Shown here: positions 42,446-51,136 of the stretch, piece after piece | Numbering within the stretch: position 1 is the stretch's first letter | Layout of the letters: each line of letters starts with the position of its first letter | Source of the DNA: Ornithinimicrobium cavernae | Lineage (GTDB): Bacteria > Actinomycetota > Actinomycetes > Actinomycetales > Dermatophilaceae | DNA: 64,000 bases | NCBI RefSeq assembly: GCF_003121625.1 | Contig: NZ_QDDJ01000015.1 | Coordinates: 62,001-126,000 of the forward strand | Reading direction: 5' to 3' | The notes under the pieces: generated by a model | What the model saw: only the letters and a program-made list of their open reading frames with translations | Databases searched by the model: none | What the model was told of the DNA's origin: nothing | Program-made: the position numbers and the translations under genes

Positions 42446-43416
42446 GCGGTGCACAGTTCACCGGCCTCGGCGTCGCGCTCGCGACCCCGTTCACCACAGG
42501 GACGGAGGGGTCCGCGAAGCCCCTTGCCACAGGAGGTTCCTCCCGCAAGCGGCCCGCCGTGGACCTCACGGCGTTCCGGTCCCTGGTCGAGCACGTCGTC
42601 GCCGGCGGCACCGACTTCCTGGTGGTCCTCGGGTCCACCGGAGAGGCCGCGACGGTCGATGAGCAGGAGCGCGCCGCGCTGATCGAGACGGCCCGGTCGG
42701 CCGCCCCGGGTGTGCCGCTGGTCGTGGGCACCGGGCACAACAACACGGAGTATGCCGTGGAGCTGGCCCGCGATGCCGTCGCCTCGGGAGCAGACGGGCT
42801 GCTCGTGGTCACCCCCTACTACAACAAGCCGCAGCCGGCCGGGATCGTGGCGCACTTCCGCGCGATCGCCGAGGAGCTGCCGGGCGTCCCGGTCATCGCC
42901 TACAACGTGCCCGGCCGCACCGGGTCCAACCTCGCCCCGGAGACGCTGCGCGAGCTGTGGGCGATCCCGGAGGTCGTGGCCGTCAAGGAGTCCTCCGGCG
43001 ACCTGCGCCAGATCGCCCAGGTCTGTCAGGAGGCGCCGACGGGGAAGACCGTCCTCGCCGGCGACGACGACCTGGCCCTGCCGGCGATCGCCGTCGGCGC
43101 GACCGGCCTGATCTCGGTGTGCGGCAACGTCGCCCCCGCCCAGACCTCCGCCCTCGTGCGGGCCGCCGTGGCCGGCGACCTGACCCTCGCGCGCGGGCTC
43201 AACACCGAGCTGGCGCCGCTGATGTCGGCGCTGTTCTCCGAGTCCAACCCGGTGCCGCTCAAGGCCGCCCTGGCGTGCCTGGGCCTGGCCACCGGCATGG
43301 TGCGCTCGCCGCTCGCGCCGGCTGCCCCCGACACCTGGGCCCGCATCCAGTCGGCGCTGTCCGGCCTGGGTCTGGGCACCCGCCACCGCACCGCGGAGCT
43401 GGAGGTGGCCTCATGA
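42442..43416 (+). CDS. dapA: 4-hydroxy-tetrahydrodipicolinate synthase
   Basis: The 324-residue enzyme condenses aspartate semialdehyde with pyruvate. The Schiff-base Lys is in VAVKESSGDL, the catalytic Tyr in AYNVPGRTG, and the substrate loop is GSTGEAATV. AAGGAGGAACC precedes the ATG. Compared with the usual TPF-x-x-G-x-VD start there are about 18-20 extra residues (TEGSAKPLATGGSSRKRP, near residues 20-38), so the protein is longer than the usual 290-300. The insert lies outside the active site and is rich in Ser, Gly and basic residues. Confidence 0.94.
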   Translation: MSGAQFTGLGVALATPFTTGTEGSAKPLATGGSSRKRPAVDLTAFRSLVEHVVAGGTDFLVVLGSTGEAATVDEQERAALIETARSAAPGVPLVVGTGHNNTEYAVELARDAVASGADGLLVVTPYYNKPQPAGIVAHFRAIAEELPGVPVIAYNVPGRTGSNLAPETLRELWAIPEVVAVKESSGDLRQIAQVCQEAPTGKTVLAGDDDLALPAIAVGATGLISVCGNVAPAQTSALVRAAVAGDLTLARGLNTELAPLMSALFSESNPVPLKAALACLGLATGMVRSPLAPAAPDTWARIQSALSGLGLGTRHRTAELEVAS

Positions 43417-44234
43417 CGACGGTGACCACGGACCTGCAGGACTACCTCAGCACCCCTGTCGCCCAGCTGCGGGAGGACCCGGCCTCGGCCGAGCGCCTCG
43501 GCGAGTTCCTCGACGCGCTCGAGGCCGGCGAGGTGCGCGCCGCCGAGCGCGACAGCGACGGCACCTGGCGCGCCAACACCTGGGTGAAGTCCGGCATCCT
43601 GGTGGCCTTCGCGCTCAGCGAGACCGTCACCCTGCCCGGGTGGCCGGGCGGCGCGGTCGACAAGTCGCTGGTCCCGCCGCGGCAGATCGACCCGGCCCAC
43701 GGCATACGGCTGGTCCCCGGCGGCACCTCGGTGCGCCGCGGTGCCGGCCTCGCGGCGGGCACCGTCGTGATGCCGCCCAGCTATCTCAACACCGGCGCCT
43801 GGGTCGGGGCCGGCTCCATGGTCGACAGCCACGTGCTGGTCGGGTCCTGCGCGCAGGTCGGTGAGCGGGTCCACCTGTCCACCGCGGTGCAGCTCGGCGG
43901 CGTGCTCGAGCCGGTCGGCGCCACCCCGGTGGTCGTCGAGGACGACGCGTTCATCGGTGCGCAGTGCGGGCTCTACGAGGGGGTCGTGGTCCGCGAGCGC
44001 GCGGTGCTGGCCCCCGGCGTGACCCTCACCTCCCGCACGGTGATCTACGACCTGGTCAACGGCCGCGAGGTGCAGGGCGAGGTCCCGGCCGGCGCCGTCG
44101 TGGTGCCGGGGTCGCGTCCCGCCCGGGGGGAGTATGCCGAGCGGCTGGGTCTGTCCCTCTACGCGCCGGTCATCGTGAAGTACCGGGACGGCTCGACCGA
44201 CGCCTCCACCGTCCTGGAAGAGGCGTTGCGGTGA
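43413..44234 (+). CDS. dapD: 2,3,4,5-tetrahydropyridine-2,6-dicarboxylate N-succinyltransferase
   Basis: The 273-residue protein transfers succinate from succinyl-CoA. It has the left-handed beta-helix hexapeptide pattern (MPPSYLNTGAWVGAGSMVD, SHVLVGSCAQVGERVHLST, GGVLEP, FIGAQCGLYEGVVVRERA). The start overlaps the dapA stop (ATGA). Its presence shows that the lysine route uses the succinylase branch, which also needs dapC (adjacent) and dapE (not in the window). Confidence 0.93.
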   Translation: MTTVTTDLQDYLSTPVAQLREDPASAERLGEFLDALEAGEVRAAERDSDGTWRANTWVKSGILVAFALSETVTLPGWPGGAVDKSLVPPRQIDPAHGIRLVPGGTSVRRGAGLAAGTVVMPPSYLNTGAWVGAGSMVDSHVLVGSCAQVGERVHLSTAVQLGGVLEPVGATPVVVEDDAFIGAQCGLYEGVVVRERAVLAPGVTLTSRTVIYDLVNGREVQGEVPAGAVVVPGSRPARGEYAERLGLSLYAPVIVKYRDGSTDASTVLEEALR

Positions 44235-45358
44235 GCGTCGCGACCCGGGTCACCTCGCTGTCGCCGTCGCTGATCCGCGCGATGTCCGTGGGCGCGCCGC
44301 CGGAGGCCATCGACCTCGGTCTCGGCGTGCCCGGCTGGGCGCTGCCGGAGCCGGCCGGCCGGGCACTGGCCGAGTGCGCCGGCCGGGAGGAGCCGCTCGG
44401 CTACGGCCCCAACGGCGGTGCCCCCGAGCTGGTCTCGGCGATCGCGGACTACCACCTGCTCGCGGACGACGACGGCGCCGACCAGGTCATGGTGACCGCC
44501 GGCAGCCAGGCGGCGCTGACCGCGCTGTTCCTGGCCCACGTCTCCCCCGGTCAGCTCGTGCTGGTCCCCGATCCCGGCTTCCCGGCCTACGCCACGCTGG
44601 CCCGGCTCGCCGGCGCGGTCCCGGTGCCCTACCGGCTCGGCCCGCGCGGCGACCTGGACGCGGAGGCGTTCACGCAGGCGCTGGACTCCGGTGACGTGGC
44701 GCTCGCCGTGCTCAACCACCCCGGCAACCCGACCGGTGGCGGGGCCTCGCTGGATGCCCTGGCCACGGTGGCGTCGGCGTGCCGCGCGGCCGGTGCCGTG
44801 CTCGTTTCCGACGAGGTCTACCGCGAGGTCTACCTCGGTCGGCGGCCCGCCTCGCTGCGCGACGTGACCGACAGCGGTGTGGTCGTGTCGTCGGTGAGCA
44901 AGGGCTGGGCGGCTCCCGGGCTGCGCGTCGGTTGGGCGGTCGGCGACCCCGGCCTGCTGCAGCCGGCCCGCCTGGTGCACAACGCCATGACGACCAGCGC
45001 CGCGCGCCCCAGCCAGCTGGCGGCGACCGCGCTGCTGCGCTCCTCCGAGCAGGTGCTGCGCCAGACGCGGCGCGAGCTGATCCAGCGCTGGTCGATCGCC
45101 CAGACCGGGCCCGCGGCCGTGCGGCCGGTGGCGACGCCGGCCGGTGGCTTCTATGCGTGGATCCCGGTGCCGGAGTGGGAGGCCCACGACACCTTCGGCT
45201 TCTGCCGGCGGGTGCGCGACGAGGGCCACGTGATCGTGGTCCCCGGCACCGCCTTCGGTGCCGCCGGCGAGGGCTACGTGCGGGTCTCCTGCGGTGGCGA
45301 CCCCCGGCTGCTGGCCCAGGGCCTGTCGCGGATGGCCCCGTTCTGGGAGGCCTCGTGA
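44231..45358 (+). CDS. dapC: Succinyldiaminopimelate transaminase
   Basis: The 375-residue class I aminotransferase uses pyridoxal phosphate bound to the Lys in SSVSKGWAAPGLRVGW. NHPGNPTGGGA and VSDEVYREVYLG are typical. Its place between dapD and lysA, with four-base overlaps on both sides (GTGA), assigns it to N-succinyl-diaminopimelate formation rather than to another amino acid. Confidence 0.91.
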   Translation: MSVATRVTSLSPSLIRAMSVGAPPEAIDLGLGVPGWALPEPAGRALAECAGREEPLGYGPNGGAPELVSAIADYHLLADDDGADQVMVTAGSQAALTALFLAHVSPGQLVLVPDPGFPAYATLARLAGAVPVPYRLGPRGDLDAEAFTQALDSGDVALAVLNHPGNPTGGGASLDALATVASACRAAGAVLVSDEVYREVYLGRRPASLRDVTDSGVVVSSVSKGWAAPGLRVGWAVGDPGLLQPARLVHNAMTTSAARPSQLAATALLRSSEQVLRQTRRELIQRWSIAQTGPAAVRPVATPAGGFYAWIPVPEWEAHDTFGFCRRVRDEGHVIVVPGTAFGAAGEGYVRVSCGGDPRLLAQGLSRMAPFWEAS

Positions 45359-46707
45359 GCGCGCCGGTGAGCCTGTCCACGGCCGGTGCGGCTCCGGTGG
45401 GGCACGCGGAGACGACTCCGGCGGCGGCCCACGACGACCGCCACCTGTTCGCGCTCTCGGACTCGGCGGCCCTCCTGGTGGCCGAGACGGCGTCGACCCC
45501 CTGCTTCGCCTACCGCCTCGACGTCGCGCGGGAGCGCTTCCTGGCGCTGCGGTCGGCCCTGCCGGAGCGGGTCCACCTCGCCTATGCCGTGAAGTCCAAC
45601 CCCGGTCCCCCGCTGCTGGCCGAGCTGGCCGGCCTGGGCGCCTGGTTCGACTGCGCCTCGGCGGGTGAGGTGGCCGCGGTCGGCCTCGCCCGCGACGAGG
45701 TGACCGATGCGGTCTCCGGGCGCATGGTCTTCGCCGGACCGGCCAAGTCCGAGGCCGACCTGCGGGCCGCGCTGGCCGCCGGGGCCCGGATCCAGGTCGA
45801 CGGCATCGAGGACGTGCAGCGCCTCGCGGACTGGTACCACGGCCCCGGCTCCCTCGACGTCAACGTGCGCGTCCACCCGCTCGGCGGCATCAGCGAGACG
45901 GCGTCGATCATCGGTGGGTCCGGCCCGTCGGCGTTCGGCGTGGACGAGGAGGACCTGGCCGACTTCGTCGCCGCGTGCGCGGAGTACCCGTCCGTGCGGC
46001 TGGCCGGTCTGCAGGTCTTCTCGGCCAGCAACGAGCTCGACGCGCAGTCCCTGCTCGCCAACCACCGCACCGCACTCGCGATCGGCGAGCGCCTGCAGCG
46101 GCTGCTCGGCCGTCCGCTGGACCTCATCGACCTCGGCGGTGGTCTCGGCATCCCGTATGCCGTGGGGTCACCCGAGCTGGACATCGTCGCCCTGGGCGCG
46201 GGGCTGGCTGAGCTGCTGGAGGCCAACGCGTGGTTCACCGGCAACGTCGTGCTGGAGCCGGGCCGCTGGCTGTCCGGACCGACCGGGGTCTACGTGACCC
46301 GCGTGGTCCGGGTCAAGGAGAGCCGCAGCACGACCTTCGCGGTCCTGGAGGGCGGCATCAACCACCTGCTGCGCCCCCTGATGACCGGGCAGTCCTTCCC
46401 CGTCCGGGCCGTGTCGGCACGACGTGACCTGGCCACCATCGACTGGACCGACGACAGCGGTGCCGCGGACGACCCGGGCGAGCGCGCGACATACACGCTC
46501 GCCGGGCCGCTGTGCACCTCGCTGGACCGGGTCGGCACGGCCGAGCTGGCACCGCTGCAACCCGGTGACCTGCTGGTCTTCGGCCAGGCCGGCGCCTACG
46601 GGTTCACCCAGGCGATGACCAACTTCCTGAGCCACCCGGTGCCCGAGCAGCTCTGGCTGGGTGGGTCAGCGGCGAGCGTTGACGGGCTCGTGCTCGGTCC
46701 CCGCTAG
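45355..46707 (+). CDS. lysA: Diaminopimelate decarboxylase (type III PLP decarboxylase)
   Basis: The 450-residue enzyme has the PLP Lys in LAYAVKSNPGPP, the glycine loop IDLGGGLGIPY and EPGRWLSGPTGVYV, and a C-terminal GPLCTSLDR that holds the dimer-interface Cys/Asp. The first 30 residues are an extension without family character. As the last step of lysine synthesis it closes the operon. Some relatives act on other amino acids, and context alone chooses LysA. It overlaps the convergent MFS gene by 42 bp. Confidence 0.88.
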   Translation: MSAPVSLSTAGAAPVGHAETTPAAAHDDRHLFALSDSAALLVAETASTPCFAYRLDVARERFLALRSALPERVHLAYAVKSNPGPPLLAELAGLGAWFDCASAGEVAAVGLARDEVTDAVSGRMVFAGPAKSEADLRAALAAGARIQVDGIEDVQRLADWYHGPGSLDVNVRVHPLGGISETASIIGGSGPSAFGVDEEDLADFVAACAEYPSVRLAGLQVFSASNELDAQSLLANHRTALAIGERLQRLLGRPLDLIDLGGGLGIPYAVGSPELDIVALGAGLAELLEANAWFTGNVVLEPGRWLSGPTGVYVTRVVRVKESRSTTFAVLEGGINHLLRPLMTGQSFPVRAVSARRDLATIDWTDDSGAADDPGERATYTLAGPLCTSLDRVGTAELAPLQPGDLLVFGQAGAYGFTQAMTNFLSHPVPEQLWLGGSAASVDGLVLGPR

Positions 46708-47898
46708 CGAGGTCCGGAGCCTCCGCATCGCGAGGATGCCGAGCATGGGTCCGAGGGCCAGGAGGGTGAACGTCGGCCCCCAGCCCACCCTGTCGGACAC
46801 GAGCGGGACCAGCCACACGATGGGGATGGTGACGATGTAGCCGAGCGCCAGCTGCAGCGTGAGCACGCTGCCGACGAGTCGCTGGTCCGCCACGTGGGTG
46901 ATGAGGGCGGAGAACTGCGGGGAGTCGGGGATGATCCAGAAACCCCACACGAGAGCCACGACGACCACGAGCCACACGGGGCCATCGGCGAGCCAGCCGA
47001 TGACCAGGGCGCAGGCGCCGGAGATCCACATCGACAGGATCGCGACCCTGGCACTCCCCAAACGTTCGGCCATCCGGCCCCCGACCAGGCACCCGAGGGC
47101 GCCGATCCCGATCACCAGGAAGGTGACCAGGCTGCCGACCCACGCGGGCACCGACCCGTGGCCGGACAGGACGTGGGCGAAGAAGACGGCGAACCACGAC
47201 CACATGGCATAGAGCTCCCACATGTGACCGAAATAGCCCAACGAGGTCAACAGGACCCGCGGCCTGGAGAAGGCTCGCGCGGCTGCGCCGAGGCGGAACG
47301 GGCCGCTCGCCGGGAACGGGTGCGGGCCGTCGCGCACGATGCCGATCGCCACGACACCACTGACAGCGCTGAGCACGCTGGTCCCGATGACCACGAAGGT
47401 CCAGTCGAGCCCTCCGACAGCCGCCACCAGGTGGGGCGCCGCGGACCCGAGCGTGAGGGCCCCGATGAGCACTGCCACGGCGGTCGCCCTCGAGTGGGGG
47501 AACCACGTCGAGATCGCCTTCATGCCCGGCGGGTACACCCCGGCGAGGCAGACACCGGTGAGGATGCGGGCCGCGATGACCTGCCAGCCTGCGCCCACGA
47601 ACAGCAGCGACAGGTTGACGGCTCCGGCACCGATCGCTCCCATGGCGATGAGCTGCCGCGGTCCGATGCGGTCCGCGGTGCTGGTGAGAGCGAGGGCCAG
47701 GGCACCGATGACGAACCCGAACTGGACCCCGATGGTGAGCCAGGCGACCTGGGAGGACCCGAGGTCGAACTCTGCGGTCAGCTGCGGGACGACGGCACCG
47801 GCGGAGAACCAGGTGGCCATGCCGAGCAGCATGGCCACCCCCAGGGCGGCCAGTGCCCTCCAGGCGCCCCGCGGGACGGTGGCTGGACCCTCCGGCAT
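46666..47898 (-). CDS. MFS transporter
   Basis: The 410-residue protein has about 12 membrane helices and the MFS loop motif in TSTADRIGPRQLIAMG and GGRMAERLGSARVAIL. The ATG at 47898 lies four bases after the MaoC stop, so I start there rather than at 47961. It resembles the CynX/nitrate-type uptake and efflux branch. As the last gene of the acetoacetate/acyl-CoA operon it could import the growth substrate or export an intermediate. Its 3' end overlaps lysA by 42 bp, leaving no room for a terminator between the two transcripts. Confidence 0.87.
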   Translation of the reverse strand: MPEGPATVPRGAWRALAALGVAMLLGMATWFSAGAVVPQLTAEFDLGSSQVAWLTIGVQFGFVIGALALALTSTADRIGPRQLIAMGAIGAGAVNLSLLFVGAGWQVIAARILTGVCLAGVYPPGMKAISTWFPHSRATAVAVLIGALTLGSAAPHLVAAVGGLDWTFVVIGTSVLSAVSGVVAIGIVRDGPHPFPASGPFRLGAAARAFSRPRVLLTSLGYFGHMWELYAMWSWFAVFFAHVLSGHGSVPAWVGSLVTFLVIGIGALGCLVGGRMAERLGSARVAILSMWISGACALVIGWLADGPVWLVVVVALVWGFWIIPDSPQFSALITHVADQRLVGSVLTLQLALGYIVTIPIVWLVPLVSDRVGWGPTFTLLALGPMLGILAMRRLRTSLAGTEHEPVNARR

Positions 47899-47902
47899 CC
47901 GC

Positions 47903-48367
47903 TCAGTCGAGATCTGCGGTGTAGGTGACAGCCTCTCCCTCAATGCAGATCTCACCCTCACTGTTGGTCACGGTGGTCCTCAGCTCGCAGATGGGCTTGT
48001 CGGCGCGGACGCGCTCCACCACGACGGTCGCCGTCATCTCCTCGCCGAAGTAGGTCGGCTTACGAAACGACCACCGGGTCGCGAGGAAGACACTGCCGGG
48101 CCCGGGGAGCTTCTCCGCGACGACGGCGTTCAGGAGTCCCGACGTCACTCCCCCCTGCGTGATCAGCCCGCCGAAACGGGATGCCTGTGCCGCCTGCTCG
48201 TCGTTGTGGAGCGGGTTGCGGTCCCCGGTGATCTCGCTGAACAGCTCGACCTCTCGGGCCCCTAAGGTCTTGCTGATGCTCGCGGTGGCTCCCACCTCCG
48301 GCCTTCCGAAGCGGGTCCCTTGCCAGCCGTCCATCGTCGTCTCCCTCGCCTGATCCGTACTCGTCAT
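47903..48367 (-). CDS. MaoC-like (R)-enoyl-CoA hydratase
   Basis: The 154-residue hot-dog protein carries the hydratase motif EITGDRNPLHNDEQAA, in which the Asp and His are catalytic, and a GGLITQGGVTSGLL segment. AAAGGA lies ten bases before the ATG at 48367. It hydrates a trans-2-enoyl-CoA, probably as part of the acyl-CoA degradation route with the neighbouring thiolase. Confidence 0.9.
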   Translation of the reverse strand: MTSTDQARETTMDGWQGTRFGRPEVGATASISKTLGAREVELFSEITGDRNPLHNDEQAAQASRFGGLITQGGVTSGLLNAVVAEKLPGPGSVFLATRWSFRKPTYFGEEMTATVVVERVRADKPICELRTTVTNSEGEICIEGEAVTYTADLD

Positions 48368-48381
48368 GACTCTGGTTCCTT

Positions 48382-49551
48382 TCAGTCGTGGTGCGCAGGG
48401 TTCTCAATGAGTGCGGCAGCGCCCTGTCCACCCCCGCCGCACATGCTGGCCACCGCGTAGCGTTCGCCGCGGCGTCGGAGCTCACGGGCAGCCGCCATCA
48501 CCAGGCGCAGCCCCGTGCCACCGAGCGGGTGCCCCAGCGCGATGGCCCCACCGTTGACGTTGACGACGTCCAGCGGCACGGACAGCTGCCTGCGGCTCGC
48601 CTCGACGACGCCGGCGAAGGCCTCGTTGATCTCGATGACGGCAAGGTCCTGCACGCGCAGACCCGCCGTGCCGAGCACCTTCTCGATCGCCTCGGCCGGT
48701 CTGAGGTGCAGCGACCCGTCGGGGCCCCCGACCTCGGCGTAACCCCGCAGGAGGGCCAGGGGCTCGCGGCCCCACTCGTCGGCGCGGGCCCTGGAGACCA
48801 CCGCACCGATCGAGGCACCATCGGTCATCTGGGAGGCGTTGCCCGCCGTGATCGTGCCCCGGGCGTCAAAGACGGGGCGGAGGCGGCTCAGCGACTCCAG
48901 GCGTGCGTCGTCCCTGATGCCGTCGTCGTGGACGACGGCCTCGCCGTTGACCTCGAGGGGCACGATCTCCTCTGCGAGGTGACCGTTGTCCCGGGCCTCG
49001 CGTGCGGTCAGGTGGCTGCGCAGCGCGATGGCGTCCTGCACCTCGCGGTCGATGCCGAGCTCGGTGTTGACGCGCTCGGAGAGGTCTCCCATGGAGGAGT
49101 CCTCCAGGGCGCACCACAGCCCGTCGACCGACAGCGTGTCGACCAGGTCGGCCCGGGCCATCGAGGGGCCCTGCCGGATGAGTCCGGCGTGCGGGGCCCG
49201 GCTCATCGAGTCCATGCCTCCCACGACGTATGCCGTGCCCTCACCCAGGCGGATACGTCGGGAGGCGTCGGCCATGGCGGCCATGCCACCGAGGCACACG
49301 TTGTTCAACGTGATCGCGGGTGTCCGCATGGAGACGCCGCCGTCGACAGCCACCTGGCGGGCCGGGTTCTGACCTGCCCCGCCCTGGAGCACCTGCGCCA
49401 GCATGACACCGTCAGCGTCCACCAGCTCGGGGTGCCGCTCCAGCAGGGTCCTGAGCACCTGGGCACCGAGCTGTCGAGAGCTCAGCGAGCTGAGACGCCT
49501 GAGGTACTTGCCGAAGGGCGTGCGTAGGGCATCGAGAATCGCGACGTCCAT
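48382..49551 (-). CDS. Acetyl-CoA C-acyltransferase (thiolase)
   Basis: The 389-residue enzyme has the full thiolase machinery: acyl-accepting Cys in LNNVCLGGMAAM, the NEAFA segment, His in GGAIALGHPLGGTG and the second Cys in SMCGGGGQG. The start is ATG 49551, with GGAGG six bases upstream; 49554 is an alternative. It should cleave acetoacetyl-CoA or another 3-ketoacyl-CoA produced in the operon. Confidence 0.94.
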   Translation of the reverse strand: MDVAILDALRTPFGKYLRRLSSLSSRQLGAQVLRTLLERHPELVDADGVMLAQVLQGGAGQNPARQVAVDGGVSMRTPAITLNNVCLGGMAAMADASRRIRLGEGTAYVVGGMDSMSRAPHAGLIRQGPSMARADLVDTLSVDGLWCALEDSSMGDLSERVNTELGIDREVQDAIALRSHLTAREARDNGHLAEEIVPLEVNGEAVVHDDGIRDDARLESLSRLRPVFDARGTITAGNASQMTDGASIGAVVSRARADEWGREPLALLRGYAEVGGPDGSLHLRPAEAIEKVLGTAGLRVQDLAVIEINEAFAGVVEASRRQLSVPLDVVNVNGGAIALGHPLGGTGLRLVMAAARELRRRGERYAVASMCGGGGQGAAALIENPAHHD

Positions 49552-49985
49552 CATGGACCTCCATCCACCGTGATCAGTTCGAACAAGGGCAGGGTCCAGT
49601 CGCCAGAGGACTCCCAGACCACTCGCACCGGGGCGCTCACCGCCAACCCCTCCTCGGGGTTCGTGGTGAGGCGTGACAGCAGGCGGAAGCCGTCCTGCAC
49701 ATCGATGAGGGCGAGCACGAACGGTGCGAGCTCGGCAAAGGCGGGGTGCCCGGGTCGGTGCGCGACGGTGAACGAGGCGATCGTCCCGTGCCCTGTGCTC
49801 TCCTGCCACGTCAGGGACTCCGACCAGCAGTGGGGGCAGTGCGCGCGGGGCGGGAAGACCGCCTGCGCGCAGTCCGCACACCGCTGATACGCGAGGCGCC
49901 GTTCCTGGGCCGCCTCCCAGAAGGGGGCGCTCACCGCCGTGGGCGTGGGCGGTGGGTAGGAGGGTGTCGTCTGCTCGCGTGTCAT
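49551..49985 (-). CDS. OB-fold / zinc-ribbon protein (DUF35)
   Basis: The 144-residue protein has an N-terminal rubredoxin-like zinc ribbon with CADC and CPHC pairs (about residues 36-54) and a C-terminal OB fold (GTIASFTVAHRPGHPAFAELAP, then FVLALIDVQDG). These proteins are obligate partners of SCP-x-type thiolases and aldolases and donate the zinc-ribbon subunit. The gene overlaps the next thiolase-like gene by four bases, matching that partnership. Confidence 0.92.
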   Translation of the reverse strand: MTREQTTPSYPPPTPTAVSAPFWEAAQERRLAYQRCADCAQAVFPPRAHCPHCWSESLTWQESTGHGTIASFTVAHRPGHPAFAELAPFVLALIDVQDGFRLLSRLTTNPEEGLAVSAPVRVVWESSGDWTLPLFELITVDGGP

Positions 49986-51136
49986 GAGTCCTCCCTCTGC
50001 AGCACGAGGGCCGTCGCCTCACTCAGCGTGGCGCCGTTGCCGGTCACCAGGGCGGTCCTCGCATCGGCCACCTGACGTTCCCCGGCCTCGTGCCGGAGCT
50101 GGTGGACGGCTTCGACGATGTGCGACATGCCTCCGGCCAGGTCCGCCTGGCCGAACGACAGCTGACCGCCGTGCGTGTTGAGCGGCTTGGGGCCCCTCCA
50201 GGTCAGATCGTTCTCGGCCATCCACGGGCCGCTCTCACCGACCGGGCACACCCCGGCGTCCTCGAGGGTGAGCGCGATGACGATCGAGTAGCAGTCGTAC
50301 AGCTGCAGCAGGTCCATGTCCTGGGCGCCCGTGCCGCTCTGCCGGTAGGCGGAGTCGATCGCTGCCTTCAGCGGCCCCGAGGTGAGCGACGGCGCCTGCG
50401 ACATCGCTCGGTGAGTGACCTTCTCCCCCGCCCCGGAGAGCAGGACCGGCCGGTGGCGGAGGTCGCGGGCACGCTCCGCGCTGGTGACGATGAACGCCGC
50501 AGCCCCCGCACACGGCATGACGATCTCCAGCAGCCGCAGGGGCTCGACCACGAAGGGTGAAGCGAGCACCTCCTCGACGGTGAGCGGGGTGCCGTGGAAG
50601 ACCGCCTTGGGGTTGAGCTGGGCGTTCTCGCGCTGGGCCACGACCGCCGTCGCGAGCTGGGCGCTGGTGGTGCCGTACTCGGCCAAGTGTCGCTGAGCCA
50701 GGAACGCGTAGGACGTGTTGGCCCCGGAGGCCCCGAAGGGGACGTCGAACTCGCGGATGGGGTTGCGGTTCGGTGAGCGGGGCACGCGTCCGCGCTCGTT
50801 GATGTTCCCCAGGACGCACAGGACCGTCTGGCACATCCCGGCCTGGATGGCTGCCGCCGCCCGCCAGGCCATCCCCGCCCCGGACGCGCCGCCGAGGTCG
50901 ACCACGTTGGCCATGGTCGGGTGGAGGCCGAGATACTCCGCCACGGTCGCCGGGACGTGCTGGGGGGTCTCGCCCACCTGCGGTCCCACGAGGAGCCCGT
51001 CGATGTCCTCCCTCGCCAGCCCGGCGTCCCGGGTGGCCTCGAGGGCGGCCCTCGCGATCATGCTGAGTGTGGTGGCACCCGAGGAGTAGCGCTGTGGTGC
51101 GAGCTCACCGATGCCGACGATCGCGGCGGGGCTCAT
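49982..51136 (-). CDS. SCP-x-type thiolase-like protein (lacks canonical nucleophile Cys)
   Basis: The 384-residue protein has the thiolase fold beginning AAIVGIGELAPQRYSSG. The active-site loop reads DLGGASGAGMAWRAAAA, where true thiolases have a Cys, so the usual acyl-enzyme cannot form at that place. The His in NTHGGQLSFGQADLAGG is retained. This is typical of the lipid-transfer-like family that pairs with DUF35 proteins and acts as aldolase or thiolase-like subunit in steroid and other degradations. Its adjacency to DUF35 supports a two-subunit enzyme. Confidence 0.88.
   Translation of the reverse strand: MSPAAIVGIGELAPQRYSSGATTLSMIARAALEATRDAGLAREDIDGLLVGPQVGETPQHVPATVAEYLGLHPTMANVVDLGGASGAGMAWRAAAAIQAGMCQTVLCVLGNINERGRVPRSPNRNPIREFDVPFGASGANTSYAFLAQRHLAEYGTTSAQLATAVVAQRENAQLNPKAVFHGTPLTVEEVLASPFVVEPLRLLEIVMPCAGAAAFIVTSAERARDLRHRPVLLSGAGEKVTHRAMSQAPSLTSGPLKAAIDSAYRQSGTGAQDMDLLQLYDCYSIVIALTLEDAGVCPVGESGPWMAENDLTWRGPKPLNTHGGQLSFGQADLAGGMSHIVEAVHQLRHEAGERQVADARTALVTGNGATLSEATALVLQREDS

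Noticed and set aside
39179-42454. Minus-strand frame of over 1000 codons spanning 39.2-42.4 kb
   Set aside because: Only its last 119 codons show a real family (MmcQ/YjbR). The rest lies over the GlxA-type and dapB genes in another frame.
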